Shown here: positions 18,829 to 27,401 of the stretch, piece after piece
How positions within the stretch are numbered: position 1 is the first letter of the stretch
Layout: every line of letters begins with the position of its first letter
NCBI GenBank assembly: GCA_002375465.1
Contig: DFLT01000015.1
Span: forward strand, 1-64,000
Source: Alphaproteobacteria bacterium UBA3612
Lineage (GTDB): Bacteria; Pseudomonadota; Alphaproteobacteria; Sphingomonadales; Sphingomonadaceae
Direction: 5' to 3'
Length of the DNA stretch: 64,000 nucleotides
Notes under the pieces: generated by a model
Told to the model about the DNA's origin: nothing
What the model saw: only the letters and a program-made list of their open reading frames with translations
The model's database searches: none
Made by a program: the position numbers and the translations under genes

Positions 18829-19284
18829 TCATTCCGGGTTTTGAAACAGGCTTTCGATAAAGGTCTTCAGAACGACCAGCGTATTGCTTTCCTTCACTTC
18901 CGGCAGCGACCAGATCGTCTCGCCGATTTCGTGCAGGCGTTTCGGGTCGTGATAGGACAGGGCCACCATCAAATCGGCTTCGCCCGTGACACGATAGCAT
19001 CCGACGACCTCCGGCACCCCCTCCAGTACCTTGATGACCGGCGCCGCCTGCGTCCGTTCGTGCAGGTAAAGGATCATCAGCGCGCTCAGGCCCTGCGTGT
19101 CCCCGCCACTGTTCAGGACCGCATGATAACCGCGGATGATGCCGGTCTTTTCCAGACGCGTGATGCGCGATTGCACGGCGGTGCGTGACCGTCCCACCAT
19201 TTTCGCAAGGCTGCTCAGCGGCGTGCGCGCGGCACGCTGCAGGATCGCAAGTATATTGCGGTCTATCGCATCCATGTCCGGCAT
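18829..19284 (-). CDS. Lrp/AsnC-family transcriptional regulator
   Basis: A 151-residue regulator: helix-turn-helix in residues 5-55 (MDAIDRNILAILQRAARTPL... VGRSRTAVQSRI) followed by a RAM/ligand-binding domain (VIKVLEGVPEVVGCYRVTGE). Start at the ATG ending at 19284; a longer frame adds a proline-rich leader not seen in the family, and an ATG three codons later is also possible. It lies directly downstream of ilvE on the same strand (71-bp gap), so a branched-chain or other amino acid is a reasonable effector. Function as a feast/famine-type regulator is inferred. Confidence 0.92.
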   Translation of the reverse strand: MPDMDAIDRNILAILQRAARTPLSSLAKMVGRSRTAVQSRITRLEKTGIIRGYHAVLNSGGDTQGLSALMILYLHERTQAAPVIKVLEGVPEVVGCYRVTGEADLMVALSYHDPKRLHEIGETIWSLPEVKESNTLVVLKTFIESLFQNPE

Positions 19285-19355
19285 GGCGCGGCACGCTATG
19301 CGAGGGCGCGGCCGGGTCAAGAGGGTCTGTCGCTGCCGGGCAGGCGGCGGCGGGG

Positions 19356-20411
19356 CTATAAGATCTTCAGCCAATCGAAGCGGTCGGGCGCGCGGCGCTC
19401 CTGAATGTCCAGCAATTCGCTACGCAACTGCTGGCAGATCGTCGTTTCGGGCGGCGTCCATTTGTTCCCGTCCGCATCGCCCAGCATGTGGATCGGGACG
19501 ACGATGGCCGCCGTCCCGGTGGCGAACAATTCCCGGCACCGTCCGCTTTCCAGGTCGGCGGTCAGCTCGTCGATGGGCATGGCACGTTCTTGCACCTCTA
19601 TCCCCGCATCTTTCGCCAGCCGGATGATGGAATCGCGCGTCACGCCCGCGATGATGGAATCGCCGATGGGCGGCGTATGCAGCGCGCCGTCGATCACCGC
19701 GAAGAAATTCATGCCGGACAATTCCTCGATCATCCGGTTGTTGATCGGGTCCAGCCACAGGGCGACGGAAAAGCCGCGTGCGACCGCGTTCGTCGTCGCG
19801 CGCATGGCGGCGGCATAATTGGCGCCCGCCTTGGCATAGCCGATGCCGCCGCGCGCGGCGCGCACGTCCTTGCGCTCGATCAGCACCTTCATCGGCCCGC
19901 TGGTATAGGCCGATGACGGGCTGGCCGTGATCATGAAGCGGAACGATTTGGAATTGGCGACGGTAAACCCCGCCTCCGTGGAAAACAGCACCGGCCGCAG
20001 ATAGAGGGACGCGCCACTGCTGGTGGGGACGAAATCGGCGCAGGCCTGCGTCACCGCCGCCAGCCCGGTCATGAACAGATCCTCGGGAACCGGCGGCATG
20101 CCCAGACGCTCCGCACTGCCGGCGAAGCGCCTGCAGTTCACCTCTGGCCGGAACAGGTGCGGTGCCATGCCGGGCGCGCGATAGGCCTTCATGCCCTCAA
20201 ACACCGATTCGGCGAATTGCAGCGACCGTGCCGTCGGAATGATCGAAATGGGGCCATAGGGTTCCAGCTGCGCATCATGCCACTGGCCATCGCTATATTC
20301 GGCGCTGAACATGACGGGCGCCGCCACCTGGCCAAAGGCCAGGTCCTGCGGCAGCGAAAACCCCGCCACCGCGTCCTCGACGCCCGGCAATTGCGTGAAC
20401 TCGACCGTCAT
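19356..20411 (-). CDS. ilvE: Branched-chain amino acid aminotransferase
   Basis: A 351-residue class IV PLP aminotransferase of the longer BCAT2-like type, catalysing the last step of Leu, Ile and Val synthesis and the first of their breakdown. The PLP Lys lies in GGIGYAKAGANYAA, followed by the EELSGMNFFAV segment and the phosphate-binding GVTRDSI and GTAAIVVPI motifs. The substrate loop FAESVFEGMKAYR is intact. Cytoplasmic. An Lrp-type regulator follows on the same strand, a plausible controller. Confidence 0.95.
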   Translation of the reverse strand: MTVEFTQLPGVEDAVAGFSLPQDLAFGQVAAPVMFSAEYSDGQWHDAQLEPYGPISIIPTARSLQFAESVFEGMKAYRAPGMAPHLFRPEVNCRRFAGSAERLGMPPVPEDLFMTGLAAVTQACADFVPTSSGASLYLRPVLFSTEAGFTVANSKSFRFMITASPSSAYTSGPMKVLIERKDVRAARGGIGYAKAGANYAAAMRATTNAVARGFSVALWLDPINNRMIEELSGMNFFAVIDGALHTPPIGDSIIAGVTRDSIIRLAKDAGIEVQERAMPIDELTADLESGRCRELFATGTAAIVVPIHMLGDADGNKWTPPETTICQQLRSELLDIQERRAPDRFDWLKIL

Positions 20412-20485
20412 TCGTCTATAGCCTTTTGAAAAACTGGCCCTGCAAAACTGGCCAGATGGAGGGACCGGTCAGAAAAGATTGCCGA

Positions 20486-21265
20486 TTAGAAAAGATTAGG
20501 CGTAGCGCCGCCATCCACGGACAGCGCCACCCCGTTCACATAGCTGGCCTGCTCGGCGCACAGGAATGCCGCGACCGCCGCGAATTCCTTCGGATCGCCC
20601 AGCCGCCTTGCGGGTATCCCTGCCGTCAACTCGTCCACGACATCGTCGCGGCTCTTGCCCGTCCGTTCGGCCATGGTTTCAGTCAGAGAGGTCAGGCGCT
20701 CGGTCGCCGTATAGCCGGGCAGCAGCGAATTGACCGTGATGCCGTCGCGCGCAAACTCATTGGCACAGCTTTTCGTCAGCGCGCAGACGGCGGCGCGCGC
20801 CGTGTTCGACAGGATCATATTGCGCCCCGGCGCCTTCACGAACAGCGACGTGATGGTCAAAATCCGGCCCCAGCCTCGACGCCGCATTCCGGGGACGACC
20901 CCATGAAACAGGCTTACCGCCGCACCCAGATGTTCGTTGATCGCCTGGTCGAATTGCTGCGGGCTGACATCATCGAAGCCGCCGGGCGGCGGGCCACCGC
21001 CATTCACGACCAGAATGTCGATGGGTCCCAGCGTCTTTTCTACACGTCCGACCAGCTGCTCACGCGCATCGGTATCGCCCATGTCGCAGACGAACGTCGA
21101 CGCGCGGGGTCCGATCGAGGCTGCTGCCTGCTCCAGCTTCTCCGCGCTGCGAGAGGCGATTGCCGTCCGCGCGCCTTCCTCTGCCAGCGTGCGGGCCACG
21201 GCCAGCCCCAGCCCGCTGCTGCCCCCTGTAATCAATGCCACCTTGTCCTTCAGGCCCAGATCCAT
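20486..21265 (-). CDS. Atypical short-chain dehydrogenase/reductase lacking Tyr-x-x-x-Lys
   Basis: A 259-residue Rossmann protein of the SDR superfamily. The dinucleotide motif TGGSSGLG (residues 13-20), the NGGGPPPGG turn in place of NNAG, and the C-terminal LSVDGG strand are present. At the active site, where classical enzymes have YSASKAA, this protein has SNTARAA: Tyr becomes Ser and Lys becomes Arg, while the preceding Ser (TITS) is kept. Such variants form a recognised but poorly characterised SDR branch and may use another mechanism or act as a binding protein. It starts three bases after a cupin gene, so the two are co-translated. Substrate unknown. Confidence 0.88.
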   Translation of the reverse strand: MDLGLKDKVALITGGSSGLGLAVARTLAEEGARTAIASRSAEKLEQAAASIGPRASTFVCDMGDTDAREQLVGRVEKTLGPIDILVVNGGGPPPGGFDDVSPQQFDQAINEHLGAAVSLFHGVVPGMRRRGWGRILTITSLFVKAPGRNMILSNTARAAVCALTKSCANEFARDGITVNSLLPGYTATERLTSLTETMAERTGKSRDDVVDELTAGIPARRLGDPKEFAAVAAFLCAEQASYVNGVALSVDGGATPNLF

Positions 21266-21268
21266 CGG

Positions 21269-21640
21269 CTATCCTCCGCGCAGATAATGGTCTTCGCCCT
21301 GCAGCCAGTCGGCGCGGGGCGGTGAGAATATATCCAGCTGAAAACAATCTTCCAGAATGCGTGCGCTGTGCAACAAATTGCTGGGCAGCACGATGACTTC
21401 GTTCGCCCGCACGATGATGATCTCGTTCTGGTCGTCGCCCAGCGTGAATTCCATCACGCCGGACAGGACGTTCGTCACCTGCTCGTTCTCGTGCCGGTGG
21501 GCGGGCACGACGGCTCCCTTCGGCAGGGTGAACTGCGCGACCATCTGCCGGTCGGTCGTGATGAAGCGGCGGGTGATCGAATCGCTGAGCGTTTCCAGCG
21601 GCACGTCCTGCCATTTTCTGTGAATCGCGTTCATGCCCAT
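21269..21640 (-). CDS. Cupin-domain protein
   Basis: A 123-residue single-domain cupin. Motif 1, with His-x-His and a downstream Glu (PAHRHENEQVTNVLSG), and motif 2, with a His (LPSNLLHSARIL), form a potential metal site. Small stand-alone cupins of this type are isomerases, dioxygenases or sugar-binding proteins. It is followed after three bases by the atypical SDR gene, implying one pathway. Start taken at the ATG ending at 21640, with a purine-rich GAAGAGAG upstream; an ATG two codons on is equally possible. Function not assignable. Confidence 0.85.
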   Translation of the reverse strand: MGMNAIHRKWQDVPLETLSDSITRRFITTDRQMVAQFTLPKGAVVPAHRHENEQVTNVLSGVMEFTLGDDQNEIIIVRANEVIVLPSNLLHSARILEDCFQLDIFSPPRADWLQGEDHYLRGG

Positions 21641-21766
21641 GTGTCTCTCTTCTCGGGCGGGACAGTGGCGAAGGACGCGGTCCGGCGCAATTTTCCGAAC
21701 CGTCGAAACCCTAGGCAAACTGCCTGTTCGGCTAGGCGATCTGCCGGGGGCGTGCGCGGCTGCGGG

Positions 21767-22174
21767 TCAGTCGTCCGGCGTCCAGCGATCGACCAGCGCG
21801 AACAGGTCGACCATGGATACGGGCTTGTGCAGCACTGCATCCGTGCCTGCGCGGTAACAGGCTTGTTCCGTTTCCGGCGACACGTCCGCCGTGATGATGA
21901 CGATATTGCGGTCATCGGAATGCCGTGCATCCGCGCGCAGCCGGCGGACGACTTCCAGCCCGTCGATCTTCGGCATGCGCAAATCGACGAAGATCAGGTC
22001 GAATGGCTGCGCCGCCGCCAGCGCCAGCCCCTCCTCGCCCGACGCGGCACTGACCATATCGATCTGGCGCGACTCCAGCATGATCTGCAGAACCTTCCGG
22101 TTGATCTCATTATCGTCGATGTAGAGTATATTCACTGGGGGCGGCTGCCTGTCTGGGATGCGCGGGGCTAGCAT
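21767..22174 (-). CDS. Single-domain response regulator (receiver only)
   Basis: A 135-residue CheY-like receiver without output domain. The acidic pair (YIDDNEINRKVL), the phospho-acceptor Asp in FVDLRMPKIDG, the Thr/Ala in IITADVS and the conserved Lys in VLHKPVS are all there. It resembles receivers used downstream of hybrid histidine kinases. The ATG ending at 22174 has GGAG seven bases upstream; an internal GTG just before NILYIDD would give the more typical length. No histidine kinase is in the window. Confidence 0.92.
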   Translation of the reverse strand: MLAPRIPDRQPPPVNILYIDDNEINRKVLQIMLESRQIDMVSAASGEEGLALAAAQPFDLIFVDLRMPKIDGLEVVRRLRADARHSDDRNIVIITADVSPETEQACYRAGTDAVLHKPVSMVDLFALVDRWTPDD

Positions 22175-22584
22175 GGATCAACTCCATGTTTCGACCCACT
22201 TTGGCAGCGAAACGCGCCAAGTCCTTGAACACTCCCGACAAGCGCTTTTTTAAAAAAATATAGCTTGCGACGGTCCCCTGCCGTTCACTAGGTTTAGGTG
22301 CTGGGAAGAGGGGCTGCCACTAGGGATGGTGTTTTCCGGTCGACGAAGGTCGACAAGGGGAAACGAGTCCCAAAGGGTTGCGCGTTCCCGAGGGGGCGGC
22401 TGCCCTGTGGATAGCGAGGATATCGGGGATAAGTCGAAACCCCGCCTCGCCCACGGTCCCCGGGGCGCCTAGGGGTGGTGGTTTCCGCCTGCATTTCCCG
22501 GTCCGGCGGGAACGGCATGGGGCGGATCGCCGCCAGTATCGAACGACACCGGAATAGAGTAATTTGCAAGGGAGTGCGGCGATC
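22175..22584. other. Intergenic region upstream of nrdA
   Basis: About 410 bases between the divergent receiver gene and nrdA. It contains an AT-rich run around 22,248-22,262 and two DnaA-box-like 9-mers around 22,406-22,432, annotated separately. No gene or NrdR box was seen. Confidence 0.5.
22406..22432 (+). promoter_or_regulatory. Two DnaA-box-like sites upstream of nrdA
   Basis: TGTGGATAG (8 of 9 to the consensus TGTGGATAA) at 22406-22414 and CGGGGATAA (7 of 9) at 22424-22432, in the same orientation, about 155 bp before the nrdA start. DnaA controls nrdAB in Escherichia coli; the role here is inferred and such short sites can arise by chance. Confidence 0.35.
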
Positions 22585-24453
22585 ATGGATTTCAGCGGCG
22601 TGGACACAGAGACCATCGATCAGGGCGCAGGTGCGGTTTCGGAATCGAGGCGCGTCAACGAACCGCGCTTTCCGGTAAAGATCGACCGCGCGCGCGATGC
22701 GAATCTGACCGTTTTCGGCAAGGAAACGCTGGAGGACCGCTATCTGCTGCCCGGCGAGGGGCCGCAGGATCTGTTCGCGCGCGTTGCCGCCGCCTATGCC
22801 GACGATGCGGACCATGCCCAGCGCCTTTACGACGCCATGTCGAACCTGTGGTTCATGCCGGCGACGCCCGTCCTGTCGAACGGCGGCACCGGTCGCGGCC
22901 TGCCGATCTCCTGCTATCTGAACAGCGTCACCGACAGCCTGAACGGCATCGTCGATACCTGGAACGAGAATGTCTGGCTGGCGTCGAAGGGCGGCGGCAT
23001 CGGCACCTATTGGGGCAATGTGCGCGGCATCGGCGAATCGGTCGGCCTGAACGGCAAGACGTCGGGCATCGTCCCCTTCGTGCGCGTCATGGATTCGCTG
23101 ACCCTTGCGATCAGCCAGGGTTCGCTCCGCCGCGGCTCGGCCGCCTGCTATATCGACGTGCACCATCCGGAAATCGAGGAATTCCTCGAAATCCGCAAGC
23201 CGTCGGGCGATTTCAACCGCAAGGCGCTGAACCTGCACCACGGCATCAACCTGTCGGATGCGTTCATGGAGGCGGTGCGCGACGGCGAGGAATTCGATCT
23301 GCTGTCGCCCAAGACCGGCGAAGTGCGCAGCACGGTCGATGCCCGCGCGCTCTTTCAGAAGATCGTCGAGACGCGCCTGGCCACGGGCGAACCCTACATC
23401 ATCTTCATGGACCGCGTGAACGAGCAGATGCCAAAGCATCAGCGCGACGCCGGCCTGAAGGTGTCGACATCGAACCTGTGCTCGGAAATCACCCTGCCGA
23501 CCGGCATCGACCAATATGGCCAGCCGCGCACCGCCGTCTGCTGCCTGTCGTCGCTGAACCTCGAAAAATGGGACGAATGGTCAAAGGAGGATGGCTTTAT
23601 CGAGGATGTCATGCGCTTCCTCGACAATGTCCTGTCCGATTATATCGAGCGCGCCCCCGACGAGATGGCGCGCGCCAAATACAGTGCGGAGCGCGAACGG
23701 TCGGTCGGCATGGGCGTCATGGGCTTCCACTCCTTCCTTCAGGCGCGCAACATCCCCTTTGAATCCGCGCTGGCCAAATCGTGGAACATGAAGATCTTCA
23801 AGCACATCCGCGCCGATGCGGACGAGGCGTCGATGATGCTGGCAAAGGAACGCGGCGCCTGTCCCGATGCGCAGGACATGGGCGCGATGGAGCGGTTCAG
23901 CTGCAAGATGGCGATCGCGCCCACCGCCTCGATCAGCATCATTTGCGGCGGCACCAGCGCCTGCATCGAGCCGATCCCCGCCAACATCTACACGCACAAG
24001 ACGCTGTCCGGCTCCTTCACGGTGCGCAATCCGCATCTTGAGGATCTGCTGACGGAAAAGGCGATGAATTCCGACCGCGTGTGGAATTCGATCCTGGAAC
24101 GCGGCGGCAGCGTCCAGCACCTCGAATTCCTCGACGGGGACGAGAAGGCGACCTTCAAGACGGCGTTCGAGATCGACCAGCGCTGGCTCCTCGAACTCGC
24201 CGCCGATCGCACGCCCTATATCGACCAGTCGCAGTCGCTGAACCTGTTCATCCCTGCGGATGCGGAAAAATGGGATCTTCTCATGCTGCACTACCGCGCC
24301 TGGGAACTCGGCATCAAATCCCTATATTACCTAAGGTCGAAGAGCGTGCAGCGCGCCGGGTTCGCCGGCGGCGTAGAGGCGGACAATACCCCCGACCTCG
24401 CGAAGATCGAGCTGCCGACCACCGACTATGACGAATGCCTGGCCTGTCAGTGA
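22585..24453 (+). CDS. nrdA: Ribonucleoside-diphosphate reductase, class I alpha subunit
   Basis: A 622-residue catalytic subunit that reduces ribonucleotides to deoxyribonucleotides. Redox cysteines are at 110 (GLPISCYLNS) and 319/320; the radical centre is N297-C299-E301 (SNLCSEITLP). The radical-transfer tyrosine pair is in KSLYYLRSKS, and the C-terminal thioredoxin-linked cysteines are in ECLACQ. The protein is shorter than the 761-residue E. coli NrdA because the ~90-residue N-terminal ATP cone is absent, so the usual dATP overall-activity switch is missing. Start ATG 22585 is preceded by GGGAG. nrdB follows after 147 bp containing a palindromic repeat. Confidence 0.96.
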   Translation: MDFSGVDTETIDQGAGAVSESRRVNEPRFPVKIDRARDANLTVFGKETLEDRYLLPGEGPQDLFARVAAAYADDADHAQRLYDAMSNLWFMPATPVLSNGGTGRGLPISCYLNSVTDSLNGIVDTWNENVWLASKGGGIGTYWGNVRGIGESVGLNGKTSGIVPFVRVMDSLTLAISQGSLRRGSAACYIDVHHPEIEEFLEIRKPSGDFNRKALNLHHGINLSDAFMEAVRDGEEFDLLSPKTGEVRSTVDARALFQKIVETRLATGEPYIIFMDRVNEQMPKHQRDAGLKVSTSNLCSEITLPTGIDQYGQPRTAVCCLSSLNLEKWDEWSKEDGFIEDVMRFLDNVLSDYIERAPDEMARAKYSAERERSVGMGVMGFHSFLQARNIPFESALAKSWNMKIFKHIRADADEASMMLAKERGACPDAQDMGAMERFSCKMAIAPTASISIICGGTSACIEPIPANIYTHKTLSGSFTVRNPHLEDLLTEKAMNSDRVWNSILERGGSVQHLEFLDGDEKATFKTAFEIDQRWLLELAADRTPYIDQSQSLNLFIPADAEKWDLLMLHYRAWELGIKSLYYLRSKSVQRAGFAGGVEADNTPDLAKIELPTTDYDECLACQ

Positions 24454-24474
24454 TGGCCGCGGCCGCCCGCCCTT

Positions 24475-24566
24475 CCCGTCATCCCGGCGCAGGCCGGGAT
24501 CCATCTCTGACCCCCTCCCCCTGTGAGGCGCGCGGACGATGGCTTCCCGCCCCACAGGAATGACGG
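24475..24566. repeat. REP-like palindromic element between nrdA and nrdB
   Basis: The element is bounded by CCGTCATCCC and GGAATGACGG and contains a perfect inner hairpin ATCCCGGC-GCAG-GCCGGGAT at 24481-24500. The same CGTCATcCC...GGaATGACG pattern recurs at 37392-37425. Elements of this look are common intergenic repeats in alphaproteobacteria. Confidence 0.65.
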
Positions 24567-24598
24567 CCTAAAAACACCAAAGGAAACGGAGTTTCCCC

Positions 24599-25636
24599 AT
24601 GTCCCTTCTCGAAGCCCGCAAGACCTACAAACCGTTCCAGTATCCCTGGGCCTACGAGTTCTGGAAGCGTCAGCAGCAGATCCACTGGATGCCGGAGGAG
24701 GTGCCGCTGGGCGAGGATTGCCGCGACTGGGCGCAGAAACTGTCCGAACATGAACGCAACCTGCTGACACAGATCTTCCGCTTCTTCACCCAGGCGGATG
24801 TAGAGGTACAGGACTGCTATCACGACAAATATGGCCGCGTCTTCAAACCCACAGAGGTAAAGATGATGCTGACCGCGTTCAGCAATATGGAAACGGTGCA
24901 CATCGCCGCCTATTCGCACCTGCTCGACACGATCGGCATGCCGGAATCCGAATATTCCGCCTTCATGGATTATGAGGAGATGGCCGACAAGCACGACTAT
25001 CTGCAGAAATTCGGCGTCGACAGTGACGAGGACATCGCCCGCACGCTGGCCATGTTCGGCGGCTTTACAGAGGGGCTGCAGCTCTTCGCCAGCTTTGCCA
25101 TGCTGATGAACTTCCCGCGCTTCAACAAGATGAAGGGCATGGGCCAGATCGTGTCCTGGTCCGTCCGGGATGAAAGCCTGCATTGCGAGGGGATCATCCG
25201 CCTGTTCCACGCCTTTTGTGAGGAGCGTCAGTGCCTGACAAAGGCGGTGAAGGCCGACATTCGCGACATTTGCCACCACACTGTGGATCTTGAGGATGCG
25301 TTTATCGACCTGGCCTTTGAAATGGGCCCGGTGAACGGCATGACCGCGGCGGAAATAAAGAAATATATCCGCTACATCGCCGACTGGCGTCTGGGCCAGC
25401 TGGGTCTGAAGCCGATCTACATGATCACCGAACACCCGCTGCCCTGGCTCAGCCCGCTCTTGAACGGCGTCGAGCACGCCAATTTCTTTGAGGCACGCGC
25501 CACCGAATATTCAAAGGCGGCCACGCGCGGCGACTGGGGCCAGGTCTGGACCCAGTTCGACAAGCGCAAGGGCGTGAAGCCGGAGGCAGCAAACGAAGAA
25601 GACGAGCCGAGCTTGTTGGGTACGGCGGCGGAGTAG
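24599..25636 (+). CDS. nrdB: Ribonucleoside-diphosphate reductase, class I beta subunit
   Basis: A 345-residue di-iron radical subunit partnering NrdA. Metal ligands appear in family order: Asp/Glu in TQADVEVQDCYH, Glu-x-x-His in NMETVHIAAYSH with the radical Tyr just after, a second Glu in GGFTEGLQLF and Glu-x-x-His in RDESLHCEG. No ATP cone at either end, so neither subunit carries the activity site. Ribosome site GGAG precedes ATG 24599. The C-terminal tail (EDEPSLLGTAAE) is the expected NrdA-docking peptide. Confidence 0.96.
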   Translation: MSLLEARKTYKPFQYPWAYEFWKRQQQIHWMPEEVPLGEDCRDWAQKLSEHERNLLTQIFRFFTQADVEVQDCYHDKYGRVFKPTEVKMMLTAFSNMETVHIAAYSHLLDTIGMPESEYSAFMDYEEMADKHDYLQKFGVDSDEDIARTLAMFGGFTEGLQLFASFAMLMNFPRFNKMKGMGQIVSWSVRDESLHCEGIIRLFHAFCEERQCLTKAVKADIRDICHHTVDLEDAFIDLAFEMGPVNGMTAAEIKKYIRYIADWRLGQLGLKPIYMITEHPLPWLSPLLNGVEHANFFEARATEYSKAATRGDWGQVWTQFDKRKGVKPEAANEEDEPSLLGTAAE

Positions 25637-25687
25637 GTTCTGATATTAACGGATATAGAGACGAACGCGGGATAGAAGTTAAGCGAC

Positions 25688-26521
25688 GTGATTTATGAAC
25701 GGCCCAACTCTTTAGGCGATTTGAAACTGTCGCGGAGCGTTTCCCAAACTCCTAATAACGAGAATGCGCAAGAAGGACTATTCCGTCAGCGCATTTCAAC
25801 GCCCCTCCCGTATAACGGAACCGGACGTCACGTGCGCCAAATGGGCTTAACGCACGACGGGGTCATGTTTTATTGTAAAGATGACACTCCCCCATACCCT
25901 GTGCGAGCAGCTGAGTGCCTTTCATATCAGCTTGCTGCTCACGTAGGTATCGCTGTTCCAGATTTTGCTATCCTAGAGAATCCTTCGGGCGACACGTTTT
26001 TTGGTTCGGCCGATCTAGTGAGAAATGCGCAACCTTTGGAAGTGCAAAGCATCCTCCGGACGCCTCAATTAAATGAACTTGGCGCGCGCGCAGATTGGCC
26101 GGGTCAGTATTTTTCGCGCCTCAATGCCTTTGATATGTTTATAAAAAACTATGATAGGCACAGTTCCAATTTCGTGGTGACTTACGAAGGTGGCAAGCTA
26201 CGTCTTTGCGCCATTGATTTTGGCAGCGCAGACTATAAGGCACTTATAACGGATAGCTTCCCCGATGCGACGTCTCGCACGGCTCAGCTGAGCGAGATAA
26301 CACGGCGAGTGCACGGGGAGCATATCGCCGCGGGTTTCGCTCTGCTCGACGAACTCCGCGATACACCAAGGCGAGTAATAGATAGGTTTTTAAATGTTTG
26401 CCCTGCAGACTGGATTGAAGGTGGGTTTGCGGAAGCAGTCTCAGCTGCTTGGGGAGGCCCTGAATTTAATGACCGAATTATCGCGTTACGGAAACGGTTG
26501 AAGGATGCCGGAGACGTATAA
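25688..26521 (+). CDS. HipA-like kinase-fold protein (stand-alone)
   Basis: A 277-residue protein with the core of HipA-type Ser/Thr kinases. I read Lys64 (MFYCKDD) as the ATP lysine, Glu76 as its partner, N154-x-D-R-H-x-x-N161 (NYDRHSSNF) as the catalytic loop, and D177-F-G (AIDFGSADY) as the metal-binding motif. It lacks the long N-terminal subdomain of E. coli HipA and has no HipB-type antitoxin next to it; instead a DUF3037 gene overlaps its end by 17 bp. GC is far below the neighbours. It starts at GTG 25688 with a weak ribosome site. It could be a toxin-like or phage-defence kinase; this is inference. Confidence 0.78.
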   Translation: MIYERPNSLGDLKLSRSVSQTPNNENAQEGLFRQRISTPLPYNGTGRHVRQMGLTHDGVMFYCKDDTPPYPVRAAECLSYQLAAHVGIAVPDFAILENPSGDTFFGSADLVRNAQPLEVQSILRTPQLNELGARADWPGQYFSRLNAFDMFIKNYDRHSSNFVVTYEGGKLRLCAIDFGSADYKALITDSFPDATSRTAQLSEITRRVHGEHIAAGFALLDELRDTPRRVIDRFLNVCPADWIEGGFAEAVSAAWGGPEFNDRIIALRKRLKDAGDV

Positions 26522-27401
26522 TTTTGCGACTGTCCAGTTTGCTTCTCACGAGGCTCGTGGTGAGCGGCTTAATGTCGGACTGGCGATTTTAAACGGCGAG
26601 CGCCTCGACCTTCGACTTACGCGGAGCCTAGAAAAGGTTCGCGCTATTTCACATGATGTTGACATAGAACTGATTAAGTCGTGCTTTAATCAACTTAATG
26701 ACATTTATGTGGAATATCTGCCGCGATCCGTATCCCCAGAGGAGGCTCTCGAGTTAGCGATCATCGAGTCAGCATTTTTAAAGGGGATTTCATCCGTTTT
26801 TCATGCTGGTAATACCGAAGCGTATTCTCAGCAAATAAGTTTTCTGATGGAACGGATTATTGACGTTGAACCTGCACCATCAAAAATCACGCCAAAGAAG
26901 GCCACACCTCTTCGTAGCGCGCTGAAAGATGCTTTTCGTCGAGAAGGTGTGCTCGCGAAAAGAGGCGAGGGTATTTCTGACCACAAGGTGGTGCCACGGT
27001 ATAAGATTGCGGATGGTCTCGAGGCAGACTTCATACTAAAAAATGGCAGAATACACGTCGTCGAGTCGGCCGACTTTATTGCTACCGAGGGTTCGCTTCG
27101 CCGGTCAGTGGCAAATGTCGCAGTATCTGCCCTTGTTTTTGAACAAGCTAGAATGTCATTCGGCAACTTAGGTATGGTGGGCCGGCTTGTTTATCGAGCG
27201 AGTGCGGCGATTGAGGCTTCTATCCAGCCTGCTCTTTCCGCTGCTGAACATCAAGGTGCAGTGCTCTTTAATTGGGAAAATAAAGAGCAGAGATTTAACT
27301 TTTTAAACGAAGTATTCGATGCCGCTCACGCTAATTTCGTGAAACATCAGAAATCTCTTCCATTTCATACTAGTAGTTTAGATAAGCGCGAAATAAACTA
27401 G
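26505..27401 (+). CDS. DUF3037-family protein, partner of the HipA-like kinase
   Basis: A 298-residue protein whose N-terminal ~120 residues match the DUF3037 pattern (TYNFATVQFASHEARGERLNVG). A second part from about residue 160 (VPRYKIADGLEADFI... RIHVVESADF) has alternating strands and acidic residues reminiscent of, but not proving, a nuclease-like core; the Lys of a PD-(D/E)xK motif is not evident. It overlaps the HipA-like gene by 17 bp, suggesting coupled translation, and shares its low GC. No signal peptide or membrane segment. Biochemical function unknown; I recall such kinase/DUF3037 neighbours in other bacteria but cannot verify that here. Confidence 0.75.
   Translation: MPETYNFATVQFASHEARGERLNVGLAILNGERLDLRLTRSLEKVRAISHDVDIELIKSCFNQLNDIYVEYLPRSVSPEEALELAIIESAFLKGISSVFHAGNTEAYSQQISFLMERIIDVEPAPSKITPKKATPLRSALKDAFRREGVLAKRGEGISDHKVVPRYKIADGLEADFILKNGRIHVVESADFIATEGSLRRSVANVAVSALVFEQARMSFGNLGMVGRLVYRASAAIEASIQPALSAAEHQGAVLFNWENKEQRFNFLNEVFDAAHANFVKHQKSLPFHTSSLDKREIN

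Noticed and set aside
22384..22420. Possible EcfG promoter for the receiver-domain gene (GTTCC ... AACG on the complement)
   Set aside because: Spacer is 18 bases instead of 16-17 and the site is about 200 bp from the gene.
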